From the NCBI GenBank assembly GCA_037043015.1, contig CM073325.1, positions 8,783,001 through 8,847,000 on the forward strand: 64,000 bases of DNA, written 5' to 3'. How positions within the stretch are numbered: position 1 is the stretch's first letter; every line of letters starts with the position of its first letter. The translations under genes and the position numbers were made by a program. The notes beneath the pieces were generated by a model that made no database searches, was not told the origin of the DNA, and saw only the letters and a list, made by a program, of their open reading frames with translations. Source of the stretch: Bryum argenteum (taxonomy: Eukaryota; Streptophyta; Bryopsida; Bryales; Bryaceae). Of this stretch, positions 12,641 through 25,122 are shown piece by piece.

Positions 12641-14019
12641 TGTGAAGATTTAGGATCTCTTTCACTGTAGAATGGTCAATAATGGTGCATTGCCAAAAAT
12701 GGAGCTCTAGTAATCTTCACTCACATGTACATAATAAACTTCTCCATACAACAGTACCATGTACTCGCTCTAAACATTTTAAGTTGTCACTTTAAGGCAC
12801 CATTTTGGGAACACCTATATTTCCAACTTCAAAAATTCATAACTCACCGTAGAAAGTTCCAAAATGATGATTCCCCTTGCTCTAACTTTATACTAATTTT
12901 TCCCATGCACAAAAATTGCTTGCAGTGATAACAACCTTGTAGCACTTCCTTGCTAAAAATTGCACCGTTTTTGGCCACCTTACTATACAAGATGGATAGG
13001 GGTTGAAACACCTATTATTGTGCATTTCAGAAGGTTTGCTTATTTCCAATGGGATTCAAATGTCGATTTCTTTACAGCTTATTGGCAATATAAAAAAATA
13101 CTAAATCCAAGTGGAATTATATTTTCCTCATTCTATATAAATATGTCATGAATTTTTTGAGTTTTGTACGCCTATACACCTAATTATGTGCATAGAACCC
13201 TCCTAAAAGCACGCACAAGGACAACACACTTATTGGTAACATGTGCCTATCAACGAGTGCCTTTTGTTGAATACGTTTTAGAAATAAAATTTGAAGTGCA
13301 CACAAATAAATGAAGAATTTCTTGTAAATGCTTACATTTATAGGGAATGGTTCTAGAGGGGAGGCGCTCAATATGGGTGTTCTTACTCTAATATAAGCGG
13401 AGAATTGGGCACATGAGCACTCAAAAATAAACTTATTGTGGAATATAAGATAAATTAAGACTCTCTAATGGCATTCACCAAAGTAATGACAAATTCACAA
13501 CAAAAACTAGAGTTCAACATTTTTTTAGAGTTGTACCACATGGCTTGCAATCAAATTGGAGCACCAATTTTTATAATAGAAATGTAACTTCGAATTAATC
13601 CCTCAGAAAAAAAGTTTCATTACTTTGTGATATTTGCTTTTATCAATGATCAATTGATATATTTAATGTGTTTAATGCAAAGCGAGTGAAAAATATGAAG
13701 GGTAAGAACACCTATTATCATACTTTTGAGGCATTTACCATACTTGGAGTATCGATATGTATGAAATACTATTTTTTAATAATTAGCACATAAAGAAGAT
13801 AAGTTTTCCACATTTTTATTGCATTATTTAGCATTTGAATAATTACATGCAAATTTTAGAAAAGCCTAGAATAGCCTTAGTTGTAATCAAACACTCTAAT
13901 TATATATACGTGGGCTACATGCAAGGGTCGGTTATTCTAGGAAACAAGTGAGGAAATCTAAGAAAGATGACGTTCTGTTAAGATGGGGAAACGAGGTATA
14001 GATGCTTCTACCCTGGCTA

Positions 14020-14330
14020 TGCTCTAAATACCGTACCACTGTTGCAGGTTCAGTCCTCAACGAATGAATATTTATTTTTTTTGAAAAAATAAGGTTCGTC
14101 TGCGATAAATAGATTTTTTGAAATTCGTTCTTTTGTTTTTTGGAAAATCCTTTGCAAAGGAGAGAGATGAACTGGAGGCTCTGATTGTTGCACTAACTCA
14201 TCCAGCTGATTGTTGCAGTAACTCTGAATTCCCCAACTTTTTGTTCCTCTTGGCTTGTCATTTCTAAAAAAATTACGTTTTTTTAAATAGAATTATTTAT
14301 GAACGAACCTAGTATAGTGGTACGGTAGGC
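14020..14330. repeat. Inverted pair of SINE-like ends
   Basis: ACCGTACCACTGTTGCAGGT near 14028 has the form of a pol III box B region (GGTTCAGTCC), followed by T/A-rich tails. A 12-bp inverse match (AGTGGTACGGTA at about 14314) lies in a similar context on the other strand. The arrangement suggests two tRNA-derived SINE fragments facing each other, but the arms are diverged. Confidence 0.3.
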
Positions 14331-15503
14331 AAGGGTCTCATACCTCATAAAGCCATCTCAACAATGCAGAATATGAATTCCATCATTCTGACTAGCAACC
14401 TCCAAATCAAAGTGAGGGTTTGAAAGATCAAGAACTTTCACTTTTGCATACAAATTGTGTGCATTTTTACATTTCTCTTTGCACAACGTCTCATCATTGA
14501 TGGCACCAATAATCCAAAGCTTTGGCATGGTCAAAGTGCACATAACCTCTACTTACCTAGGTGGGCTTTATCCAAGATCGAAAATCTGGATGGCCGAGAG
14601 AATACCATACTCCATTGCACTTCGGGCCGAACGTTTACATTTAAGGGTGCTTGGGGAAGTGCCCAAGAGTGCCTATCCTTCTAAAAGATACATATTTTTT
14701 GGATCTCAATGAGCCAACTTACAACGGTAGTGTTTCATTTGCATTACATAGTTGGAATCTCAATCCTAACCATATCATGTGGTAGTTAATTCAAAGGCCA
14801 AGTCCACATAATATTTTTGGGAGAAGAAAGATGGTTGCTCAAGAGAGAAAGAAGAGTTTAAAGTGTATGTAGTCCTAAAGATGAACATGTGAGCATTTTA
14901 GAGGTGATGTAAGAGTGATTCTTACTTCTTAGGGATACCCATGATATCGATACAAAGTTTTTTATTTGCAAACAATGAGCACATTCTGGAATATTGAGAG
15001 GATGTATGAAGAATCACACTTCAATTAAATTGGTGTATCATTAAATTAGCGCAATCCTTGGCAAAGCTCATCATTTACCATCAAATCTTGATGCACATCT
15101 TCCCACCATGAACGTCAACGTTTCTGGAAGGGAGACAGTGCAATACAGTAGTAATCAGAACGTCGAGTTATACAGCTTATAATCCTTAATTACAAACAAT
15201 ACATTCTAAAGGAACAGAGATTTTTGTCTAATGGAGGGGGTGTCTTCAAATGCATAACAGAAATTTCCTCAAACTTATTAAATTGGTGGAATATAGCAAA
15301 AAAATGGAAGGAAAGTTGGTAATTTCTAGAGTAGAAAGTGAGCAAAATCACTACAGATCATGTACCTAAATGACTAAGTTTTGACGCATGATACAGCAAC
15401 CAATCTGACTTCATGTCAAAATAGGACTTGTAACATTCATTGCCAATTTAACAAAATTGAGCTTTGAGGAATTGCTTCCAGTATGTACCAGCACCGCTGT
15501 CGG

Positions 15504-18500
15504 TTAGAAACACATACCCATCAGTTTCACTCGAATTGGGTCGTCAATTGGAGCATCATGAGGAGGATCAGTGGCTTTCTTCATGAACTCTTGAAATCTC
15601 CTCTCTTCCTCAAGTTTCTCTTGGTCGCATCCAGGCTCACTTGAGGGAACAACTCCTTCGTCTTCTACTTCTCCCTCTTTACCGCAGTGCTTTGATAACC
15701 TCTTCTCCAAAGCTCTCATCAACGCCTGCTCGGTATCATGGAACTGACGTTTCGAGGTCATCTCCTTCGGAAGTGGTTGCGACCATATCGAAACCACGGC
15801 GTCCAGTGTTGGTGGAATCAGAGCATTGTCTTGCTGCAAACAAGGCACCAAGAAGCTCTCCCACATGTCGCCAATGTGTCTCTTGCCATGAGCCCACGTG
15901 AAGTAGCCATTTGTTAGAAGCTGTTCAACCGCCCTTATCAACCTGCCCACAATGAACAACCACCGATGTAGAATTGCAAATGGAGATCGATATTAAGCGT
16001 TCAAGTGCAGATTGAGGACCCACCGGAACTTTACATCGTCGTCGACAGCCCTTCTGATGCAACTGCTGAAGGCCTTTATCACCCTGCCATGCATAGATAC
16101 AGTTGATGAGAACGACGGCATTCATCTGTGATAATTCGATGATAAAAAGGTTTCTGGAGCTCACTTGTCCAGCGCTCTCTCATCTAGCACTGGAGTCGAT
16201 TTCAGAAGCCGACAGAAAACCAACGCATCCAGAGATCGCAATGCCCACTTTCGAGGGTGAGGCAATATCTCCAACATCTCGTCTACGTAATGAGCAATCA
16301 GCGCCTCGCCTGATTCGTTATCGGATGCACATGCCAATGCTTCAATGGCATCCTCAGCCTGCCCACACCATATTTTAATCATTTCTCTCACACAACCACT
16401 AGTGCAGAAGAGGACGTATCAGAGAAGGGAGATTCCTCAAATAGATTCTGTTACTCCATAAAATTAACAAAATCTCTAATAGAAAAATTTTGGGGACTAG
16501 TAATTGAAGGCTATAAGCAGTCCGATCAGCAGAGAACATATAAATGAAGAGGATGAGTACTTGGATGCAAGTAGTATCTCGAATTGCACAATCTGTCCTC
16601 TTAGGACAGATAGACTAAATGCACTTATTCAGAACCAGTACATTTACAAGCACAATACAGCAAATGAAGGGGCTATCTACATGAACAGATTTGTAATTAC
16701 TCAATTGTTGGATTTTACGATAAGTTGAAACATATTACTATTTGTCGACAGGGTCGAACCTTCTTTGGAGATCGAGAGCAGAAATCGGCAGCTGCTGCCG
16801 CGTTCAACAAGAGCCAAAGCATGGCCGAGACTTCTTGGACACATGCTTGCGCATCCCACGCTCGAATGAGCTGCTCCGCTACCGCTACTTCCCCATCATT
16901 CACAGACCTGCACACCAGCTTGTAAAGCAAGTAGTGCTTAGGTCTTTTGCTTCTGTGCCCAGCACGAACCAGCTCTAAACCAGACCAGGCTCGTCACTAC
17001 CCCAAAAAGCAAGATAAGTATGTCTTAAGTTTACAGGAACAAGATTGAATGATTACTCCTGAATGCTGGTCATGATGTGGCGGTCAGTGAGGGTGGAACA
17101 AATTTCAGGAATGTGCGGGGTGATCTGCTCGGGTCTGCTGCCAGAAAGAATGCCAGCCAGCAATTGCAAAGCGTGACCCAAAGTATTGACTGAGACATCA
17201 GCGCTCACGTCGCCCTGTATACGCGGCATTATCATGGGCAAATATGATCCCGGATAGACGAAGAAACCCAACACCTTCGCACTCTCCAGAATCTGCATAT
17301 GACAACCGGAACAACTCAGTACCAACAAGCTCTCCGAACAGACTTAGTAGCATCTCCATGAATTTCAGGTTGACCTTGTCGAAGATCGAAGGCTCAGCAA
17401 CAGCTTTGTGCATGAGTTTTAGTACAGGTTGCAGGTGCATGGTGATGTTCGATTCCGCAAACAACAAGAGTGTCAGAAGAAACTGTGCTGCCAGCTCCTT
17501 GGTACCGGTAGTCCAACACTCCATATCCTGGGAGATGGCATGCAGAAGGATTGCTGCTACACTTCTCACCATGATTCGTGCTCCTAGACATGGCCTTTCT
17601 GTGACAATAAACGAGCATCAAACAGCTGTGCCCTGATTAGATGTATACCTCATATCCTACTTGTGAAAGCTCCATCGGTACAATACAAATGCTATCATTT
17701 TGGCAACTAACATGCGTTCATGAACATAGACGAGGGAGAAGGCCTTACTTGAGAAGGGATGAGGGAGGGGGGTTCCGGAAACACTGACAATATCATCAGT
17801 CTCTTCGGCAAGGTAAGTGCGGGTATCCTTCACTTCGCTTTCGTACTCTTCCTCATACCTGTTCACGTCAAAAAAATTATGTGTTTTACTAAGAATGTTA
17901 AACACATGCGAACGAGCACACCAGAGAAAATAATCTGCTGAAGGTGTGAGATAATGAACTCACTGCAAGCCTACACCTTCCAGAAGTTCAAAAGCGAGAG
18001 TCTGCAACTGAGGACAAGGATCCTGAAAACCAGTAAGCAGATACCTGCACACCCCAATCGAAAAAATCTAGCTTACTGCGACTTGAGAGGGGGTTTTTGA
18101 CAAAAAGATAAAGGTTAGTAAGACGAGGAAGAAGAATGTTACGGCAGAAGGCGACACTCATGTTCTTTTCGTTCACCAAGCTCCCGTAACCAGCAAGCTA
18201 TAGTTCTATAAAGCTCCTCTCTTACTAATGGATTCTTATCTGTAGTCAAGAGAGCCAGGTATTGCGTCTGCACAGACAATTTCAGCATATTTTCATAGGA
18301 ATCAACTGTCTGAGGTGAGGTACCGCACTGCTAAAAATGTTAAAAGACTAACCTTGGTAACAGGCTCGTAGAAGGCCTTTATTGGGAGCAGATTGGGGTC
18401 CCGATAAGCAGTCAATTCATAAATAGCATCATGCGCTCCGCACATGGTCAATCTGCAGCACCAGCATCATGAAAGAATGCAACTGACCTAATCAAGAAAG

Positions 18501-20446
18501 AGAACGTGAGATTCAATGCAATAGCTACATAACTCGAATTCTATGAGTCGTTGGTTCAATTCAGAAAATGGCACTGAAAAATGGTGAATTTTGGGGTACC
18601 AAAGGAAAGGAACCTTATGACTATCATGGCAAGACTGAGCTAATGAATGGCGGGATCGATCGCACTTCACATAACTCCATGTCAAAATAGCATCATCAAA
18701 ATCCTAGATTGAGGCCAATCGACATCATACCTGCAAATAGCTTTTAGAGCAGCCACGCGCACTCGAGAATGGTTGTGTGACAAAGACCGATGACAGACTC
18801 TCACAAGCTGCTTGCCCACGGGCTTCAACCTGTACTCCATGATTTCTCCTAACAACTCAAGTGCTGGAAATGCCTCCTGAACACCACTTCACCGCAATCA
18901 GCAAGCTCTTGTATACGTAAAAACTCATACTGGCCTTCAAAAAGTGTTCACAGAGAGTATCCTCTATCATATGGAATACAACAGAGCAAGGTTCGTTGAG
19001 TACACAGAGCACATCGGGATGAGAATCAAATGTTGCAGCAACCAGAATCGAAGCAGCGTCGGAGGCAAAAGCTTGAATCAGTCGCGGAGCCTGCTTCAAA
19101 AGAGCACGCATAAATTGCACCAGCTGCAGCCTCACCTCCTCTGAAGGCTCCACGAGAACCGCTTGAATAACGGGCTGCACACATGAGTCGAGCATTATTA
19201 ACAGTCAACATTGACAAACCCTTAATATTCTGCTCTGTAAGTGTTTCATTACCGGGTCTTTCAACAACTCCTCTTCATCGGTAACAGGACCAAGAGGGAC
19301 CTTGAGCGGCAAGCGCTCCCCTATAACTGGGATTATGTAAGGCAGCAACACAATCACCGCACTCGGCACTTCTTGTAGTAACCTGTGTAGACATTACATC
19401 AAACTCAAAACCCTAGAGATGGTGTAGTGATACAATGAAAATGGCGGAGGTGACGCACTTGTGAAGAATGACAATCGAAAGTATTCGGCACTTCTCCGAT
19501 GGATCTCCAAAGCGTCGCAACAGAGGTTTGATGACCAATTCCTCCGCCGCCCATCCCAAGCTGTGCCGTCTGCTCTCTTTTTCAGACCTACTTGTTTCGT
19601 CCGATTCTTCACCTGTAATTTCATCATGCCAGATTTTTAGCATTTGATTGCAGAAAATATAAGAAAATGGAAAGTGACATGACAACTACCTAGGGTTTCG
19701 GATTTCCATTCAAAAAGCGTCGACTGAAGTCTCTGAAGAGCAGCAAGACGCACTCCTCCTACAGCATCTGTCAAGGCGTTCAAGTCTCTGTTCAAAGCAT
19801 TGGCCATATCCTGATGCTGACCAGTGGTAACTTGAGACTCTTCCTCAGGAAGAGCAAATCGCACACTACGAGGCCCAGCGACATCTGCACGATCTTGTTG
19901 TAATTCGGAGCTATCCGCATTTTCTATTTCAAGAACAGCATCATCGGCCTCAGTAGCTTTTTGAACAATATCTTTCGCTTCCTGTTCTTCGGCGGCCACG
20001 ATGTCGTCTTTCATCTGTTCGACGCAATTGGCAAGAGCAGCCAATTTCTCTTTCTTGAGCTTCTCCTGGTACGCCGCTTTGAGTTTAGCATATTGCGACA
20101 GGACAAGATCTGGCTCGGCATTCTTCTTCTCCTCATTTTTACTCTCCCGTTCCGGTTTGTTGAAGCTTCTGCACTTCTCCCGGCAGTCGTACGGGCAACC
20201 GACTTCCAGCGTTCCGTTCGAGTTTCGGAATAAGTGCGCCGCTTCCATGAGTGAATAATCCGCGAGATGTGAGTCGTAAGCGGGAAAGGACTTCTTCTTC
20301 GGTTTGATTGCGTCTCGGATGTGGTACGAGTTCCAATCCACTGTCGTTCTGGCAGACGACCTGCGTGTACTCCTTGTGGCTTCATCTTCCTTCAACGCAT
20401 TCCAGATCTCGTTCACCGATGCTTTCTTCACCACCTCCGTCTCCAT
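15504..20446 (-). CDS. DNAAF5: Dynein axonemal assembly factor 5 (HEATR2-like), intact, 15 exons
   Basis: DNAAF5 is a cytoplasmic HEAT-repeat scaffold that helps preassemble axonemal dynein arms for motile cilia. Exons, all joined in phase: 20446-19690, 19612-19459, 19382-19253, 19174-19004, 18876-18731, 18452-18353, 18267-18143, 18044-17964, 17858-17749, 17598-17375, 17292-17057, 16907-16760, 16358-16165, 16083-16024, 15942-15504. They total 3075 nt (1024 aa). Family landmarks are SHNHSRVRVAAL, LLEGVGLQYEEEYESEVKD, KRPCLGARIMVRSVAAILLH, the WTTGTKELAAQFLLTLLLFAE stretch (split here as WTTGTKELAA and QFLLTLLLFAE), LESAKVLGFFVYPGSYL and ITPHIPEICSTL; these follow the animal protein in order. 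The ATG at 20446 follows an upstream-clear leader. The protein is longer than human DNAAF5 (about 855 aa). The first roughly 230 residues are an extra Lys/Glu-rich region, probably coiled coil (around YAKLKAAYQEKLKKEKL), before the HEAT array. The C-terminal exon ends in an acidic tail. Expression should be restricted to spermatogenous cells; no control site was identified. Confidence 0.93.
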
Positions 20447-20781
20447 CTCTCACTTCGAAATTTGCATTCGAATAATCCCTTACTAGATCCTGCTTGAACG
20501 CTCCATCTCCATCATTCTAAAGTCCATATGCAAAATACGCAAATCATGTCGGTTTTTGTCACTCTCAGAATTGCTATGCAGGATTTTTAACCCTAATTCT
20601 AAGACCGTAGAATCGATCGATCAAGGTAGTTCACGATCGATTCATCGAAGTCCCAGCATTAGGATAGACGGTTGACCGTTACCTTGGATGGTGGTGGATG
20701 AACGTTGGATGGATGCCGACGTGCCACACATTCATCCATAGCTTTTAAAAAATTCAAAGCATTTGACCTTAAGAAATTTGA

Positions 20782-20861
20782 TTAACCCTTAAACGCCCAA
20801 CCCCTCTGAAAATACACTAACAAGCATGTCCGAGGGGCATGCTTGGGCGTTTAAGGGTTAA
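20782..20861. mobile_element. 80-bp TTAA-flanked palindromic element (family TTAA-1)
   Basis: It runs TTAACCCTTAAACGCCCAA ... TTGGGCGTTTAAGGGTTAA. The 19-bp ends are perfect inverted repeats, and removing the TTAA at each side leaves CCC...GGG termini. The CCCCTC / GAGGGG subterminal motif is kept, but the roughly 270-bp interior found in longer copies is missing, so it is a terminus-only derivative. Confidence 0.85.
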
Positions 20862-20989
20862 GGGAGAGTGCTCAAAACTGGAGCATTATCAATAATGGAG
20901 CGCTAAGCTTCTTCACCTTTAAGTACATAATAGGTTCTTCACTCATAGGTACATAATAGCTTCTTCACCCAGAGGTACGTAATAGCTTC

Positions 20990-21240
20990 ACACATCATAG
21001 TACTATGTACTCATTCCAAATATTACAGGGTGTCAAATTAGGGCATTATTTTAGAAACACCTATAAGTGCACCTTCAAAAATTCATAGCAAACTATAGAA
21101 GAGTCCAAAATTGATGAATAAAGTTTGACTATCATCACATTTACTTTCCCCATGCAAGAAAATTACTTACACTCTTTACATAACTACAAATTAGAAAATT
21201 TAGAATTTGAGCCATTATAAAGTACTCTCCTTTATGATAT
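20990..21240. repeat. Dispersed repeat, related to 12.8 and 10.7 kb copies
   Basis: Shared elements in order are ATGTACTC...CCAAATATT, AAACACCTATA, TTCAAAAATTCATA, GTAGAA/ATAGAAGAGTCCAAAATTGATGA, CCCCATGCA.GAAAATT.CTT and AGCACCTTAC-like ends. Just upstream (about 20920-20990) the phrase AGGTACATAATAGCTTCTTCAC is repeated three times with small changes. Confidence 0.55.
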
Positions 21241-21843
21241 CTTTGAATTTGTTCCGGCTTAGAAATTTCGAAAGAGAGAAAAACCAAAAGGGAATTTTTG
21301 GCATACATGTCTAATTTGAATTGGTTTGATTTAATGGAGATGAGAATCTGATGCTTGAAATTTGAGAAGTTAGTTGATGTTGAGAAGGCAAAAGCCCCTA
21401 ATATGGGTTTGTTGTCAATATCACTGGAAATAAATGGATTCAACTAAAGTAAGTTGTCAAGCCCTTAGTTTATATAAAATGTGCAAGGTTGCGTCTTTGT
21501 TGGATAGATTAGAAGACTCATCCGAAAAAATTCAAAGTTGGGTACTAAAATAAGGTGAGCAATCATGGTATACAAGACTTTGTAGTTGAATAGCAATATG
21601 AATAGCCCTTGTGTAACTTATCTTTCTAGTGTAACTTATTTTCTCATAAAATTCACATTAATGATAGAGTAAAAATGAAACAAAACTAAAGAGATCAAAA
21701 GATTAGATGAAAGGGCAATAGCTTCTACATGATAGGGAAGCTCCTTCACAACATTCTTTTTTGACACTAAAGTAGATTAAGAATTTACAACGAGAAAAAA
21801 AGAAAAAATCTCATAATAAACTTTTTTCAATTGCCTCAATATT

Positions 21844-22142
21844 CACTAGTAGAAAATGAGAGAAAAGTGAAGTTAGTTATGACCTGGCCCTGGTGACAAA
21901 AGAGTACATGTCTAAAATGTTTATCTAACAACATCAAATTAAGTTGTTATAATTGTCACTTTTCCTTAAACTTGTGCTAATCTAGTAGACTAAAGTATAA
22001 TTTATTACACCAAAATAATCTAAAGAGAAGTGACGAATAGAATATTTTATTTTGATGGTCTTAAAAGCACAATCAAACAGGCTCTCTTGCGTCAATGGGG
22101 ATAAGTCACTAGAGGCGTCACTTTGGTGTAATTTTCTACTAG
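21844..22142. mobile_element. CACTA-type non-autonomous element, short copy
   Basis: It begins CACTAGTAGAAAATGAGAG and ends GTAATTTTCTACTAG, an inverted CACTA terminus. Paired internal text (AACAACATCAAATTAAGTTG, TTGTCACTT) is shared with the element at 22.88-24.01 kb, as is the right end (CAAGCTCTCTTGC / GACAAGTCACTA region). No transposase sequence is present. A 3-bp target duplication, expected for CACTA elements, was not clear. Confidence 0.65.
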
Positions 22143-22880
22143 CAAAATGATTTCAGAATTGTTGGATTGAAATTGTTTTTGACAATGAATGATAAGACTA
22201 TTTGAATATAAATTCATATAAGTAACTAACACTTGTAGGCCTACATCCTGTTTGGGCAAATAGTCTGTACTTAGTTTGACTCAAAATTTCTTTATTGAGC
22301 CATTTCAAGTTTTCAACCCAACCATAGCTTAAGGAATATGAAATATTGGATTTATCCATACATGCTACTTAATGGCATTTTAGAATTAATAACAACCTTG
22401 TTATATTGAGATTGAGAGTCTTTTAAAATTTGCATACATGTCAATTTTAGAGTGAGAATGATCTTTCACGTCAACACGACACGTGACGAATAAGCCTATG
22501 GCACTTGGCAAGAATTGACATAAATCATTCTCAGAATGTCTACCCACAAACCAATGAGCGCTCAAAAATTGGCATTAAGTGGCACAGAAGAAACAACATA
22601 TTGTATTAATCTTTGAGCTGAGAAAGTTGCATTTTATGCAGAAAATAGCAATTATATGAAATTGCTCATAATTGCATCAACTAATACTAAAGAACAAAGA
22701 TTCAAGGGAGGTACTTCATGTTGTTAACAACAATGCCAAAGCCAACAAAAAACTAAAACTCCAACAAGTATCTACTTCAAACATATATCATGAACAAAAA
22801 CTCAATTTTTTGCATAGTCTCTTATGATCATTGCATCCATTATATTGTAAATTTTTTGATAAATTTTGCTCTTGGGGTTT

Positions 22881-24012
22881 CACTAGTAGAAAATCGCATA
22901 AAAGTGACATTTATAGTAACTTGTTCCTATTTACAAGATAGTGCATGTTTAAAATGTGCCTTTAACAACATCAAAATAAATTGTTATTTTTGTCACTTCC
23001 TTTTAAAATTGTCTTAATCAAGCTATAGTTTAATACACCCAAAAACTAAATATAAAGAGAAGTGACAAATATAATAACTTATTTTGATGTCTTTAAAAGC
23101 ACAATTCTCTCCTAAACGTGAGTGAGGCCCAAATCCAATTGATTGGACTTTGGTGAGCCTCTTACTATTTTTACATTTCATGAAGTCGAAACCTTTTTCA
23201 GGTCATAGAGTTTTTTTGGTAGCTTTCTGAAAAAGTCATCTCATGCTCCAAAATTCCTCATAGTTTAGGAGATATTCATTATCAAATTTTGAAAACATCA
23301 TTTGAAATGTGCCCAAAATTGCCCAAACTCCAGTATATGCTCATTTATTCTCAAAATATGCCCAAAGTCGATTAAAATTCATAGACTTCAAAGATTCACC
23401 AAAATTTGAGATTTTACTTTTTTTCAAGTTTTGCTTTTTCATATGTAGAAATGGTAATAATGCATGATCTCACCGTTTGGATTTTCAATCCAATAAACTT
23501 TTACATTCTTTTTTAATTGTCGAAACTAGGCCTTTTTATTTGAATTTTAACATATCTCCATACAAAAGATCAAGCATTCTTCAAGTTTTGAAGGTCCTAT
23601 GAGGTAAAATATAACATGGACATATAGAAACACAAATTTGAAGAGCCTCATGTCGAATTTCCTCTCATAAATGGTTTTTCAGGCCTCCCGAAACTTTTCT
23701 TTGCCATTCTACAACACAAAAGAAACTTTTTTATTTTTTCAATTTTGAGCATCATGATATCACAAAATGGTGAGAAATTTGAACCTAAGATTTGGTGTAG
23801 ACATCCATGTACACTTAGGTACTAGATCCTACGCTTACATACTTCAAAGCTTGTCAAATTCAGAAATTTCCATCTTGCATAAATAAAAAGCAAAATTTTG
23901 AGAGTTTCTGGTTGTTTTGATGCTACTCACCTATAGAGGTTAAACAAGCTCTCTTACATCATCATCAGGGACAAGTCACTAATAACTTCAATTTTCGTGC
24001 AATTTTCTACTA
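22881..24012. mobile_element. CACTA-type non-autonomous element, long copy
   Basis: It starts CACTAGTAGAAAATCGCAT and ends GTGCAATTTTCTACTAAC, matching the shorter element at 21.84-22.14 kb at both ends. The extra interior (about 23110-23940) includes a stretch (GGAGATATTCATTATCAAA, GCCCAAAATTGCCCAAACTC) also present at about 57670-57850. Either the interior is itself a repeat inserted in the element or the two loci share a larger parent. It is non-coding. Confidence 0.6.
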
Positions 24013-24432
24013 ACAAAATTTCATGACCCTCAAAATTTGCCAAACTGATCCTTCCGTCCAACGCTCCTAGTGAAAAAATTTACCGCATGCATGCAAAGAA
24101 CACTCTCAACTTAAAAGTCTCGGTAACCGAGATCCAAAGTCCAAACACAACCCATAATTATCCTCACCTCACCTACTTATGTCCAAATTTAGAGCCTCAG
24201 AATTGCTAAATCCGGCATTACGAGAAACCGGGGAACAGTGGCGGTTGGAACAAGAGCCAAATCATTAAATTAAACTATCGAAGAGTGAGTGAGTGGCCTT
24301 TGGAGGAATCTAATGGGCCTTTTCTATCTATCTATCTTTCAATGATATTTCTTCGCTATTAAAAGCTCTCTGGCAAGCGGCGGTACTTGGATGTAGTAGA
24401 ACTGGGGAGCAAAGCACGATGTACAGGGATCT

Positions 24433-24746
24433 GCTTAAAGTTGGCCAGCGAGCTGGTCACGGAGCCTCCCTTGGGGCAAATAATCCCTGCCCCCAAATAA
24501 AAATTGGGGTATATTTGCCCCCTAATTTTTTAATGGTTGATGTCATCCATGGTTCCATGGGGCACCCCTGGGGATAAAAAGAGATCGTAGACCCTATTTT
24601 TAAACTCAAATTTTTTTAAAAAAAAACACAAAAGGGCATTCCAAAATGCAAAAAACAGGAAAAATGGATTTTCTGGCCGGGCAGGGGATCGGGCGGGCAG
24701 GTAGGGTCGAGGGGCTCCGAGACCAGCTCGCTGGCCAGCTTTAAGC
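24433..24746. mobile_element. MITE with long terminal inverted repeats (about 34 bp)
   Basis: GCTTAAAGTTGGCCAGCGAG at 24433 is mirrored at the right end by CTCGCTGGCCAGCTTTAAGC. The match continues through CTGGTC.CGGAGCC with two mismatches in about 34 bp. The interior is about 245 bp, AT-rich in the middle and GC-rich on the right. A TAA target duplication (PIF/Harbinger style) is possible because TTAA-like bases sit at both edges, but they may be part of the arms. Confidence 0.75.
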
Positions 24747-25122
24747 TCACCCCAGTACAAGTATGTGGAGTATCTCGCCCGCAAAGAGACATTTAAGCTG
24801 TTTTCTCTGCTTTTTTGACCGGAGCTGAAGAGGCAATGGAGGTGCTTTTTACTTCATACTGGTGAATAGTTTTATTCGTTCACTACAACTGATGAGTCCC
24901 TTTCGAGAGTTTCTTCTTTTTTTCGTCGAATCAATCAATGTAGTATCAAATGAAAAAATACATTTGTTCCATAGGAGAGCCTCTGCATGGAGAATTGACT
25001 GTAGTGATGAAGAGGAAGAAGAGAAAGGGGAGACGTTCTAGGTAAAGTTGCATCAGTGAAATTGAAATTCTAAGTTCTAGTTCGAGGTGCACATTGAAAT
25101 GTTTCAATATTTCAATATATCA

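Larger units (their letters stand above)
9421..15503. other. Repeat-rich AT spacer without genes
   Basis: Six kilobases with no supportable gene. It holds diverged dispersed repeats. One unit at about 12350-12640 recurs at 13700-13920 and at 49490-49800 (shared ACACCTATTTTCGGACA and CCATACTTGGAGT). A second unit at about 10700-10960 recurs at 12780-12990 and 20990-21240 (shared TTCATAA.T.A..GTAGAA.AGTCCAAAA and CCCATG.A.AAAAT). The inverted partner of the 2.14-2.29 kb repeat is at 11950-12150. A pair of SINE-like ends in inverted orientation lies at about 14020-14330. Long open stretches here have no recognisable domain. Confidence 0.6.

Noticed and set aside
17297..17375. Apparent coding continuation (VNLKFMEMLLSLFGELVG) in DNAAF5 exon 10
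   Set aside because: Treating it as an 84-bp intron (GTCAAC...GCAG) keeps phase and restores alignment with the family, and matches the usual intron length here.
18044..18178. A frameshift in DNAAF5 near 18.14 kb
   Set aside because: Using the donor GTAACA after CTGCC (exon end 18143) joins in phase to YLLTGFQDP, so no frameshift is needed.
20001..20385. Several open frames opposite or overlapping DNAAF5 exon 1
   Set aside because: They are shadows of the long, family-supported frame in exon 1.
24324..24345. CTAT microsatellite (also at about 37210)
   Set aside because: Only a few units long; ordinary simple sequence.
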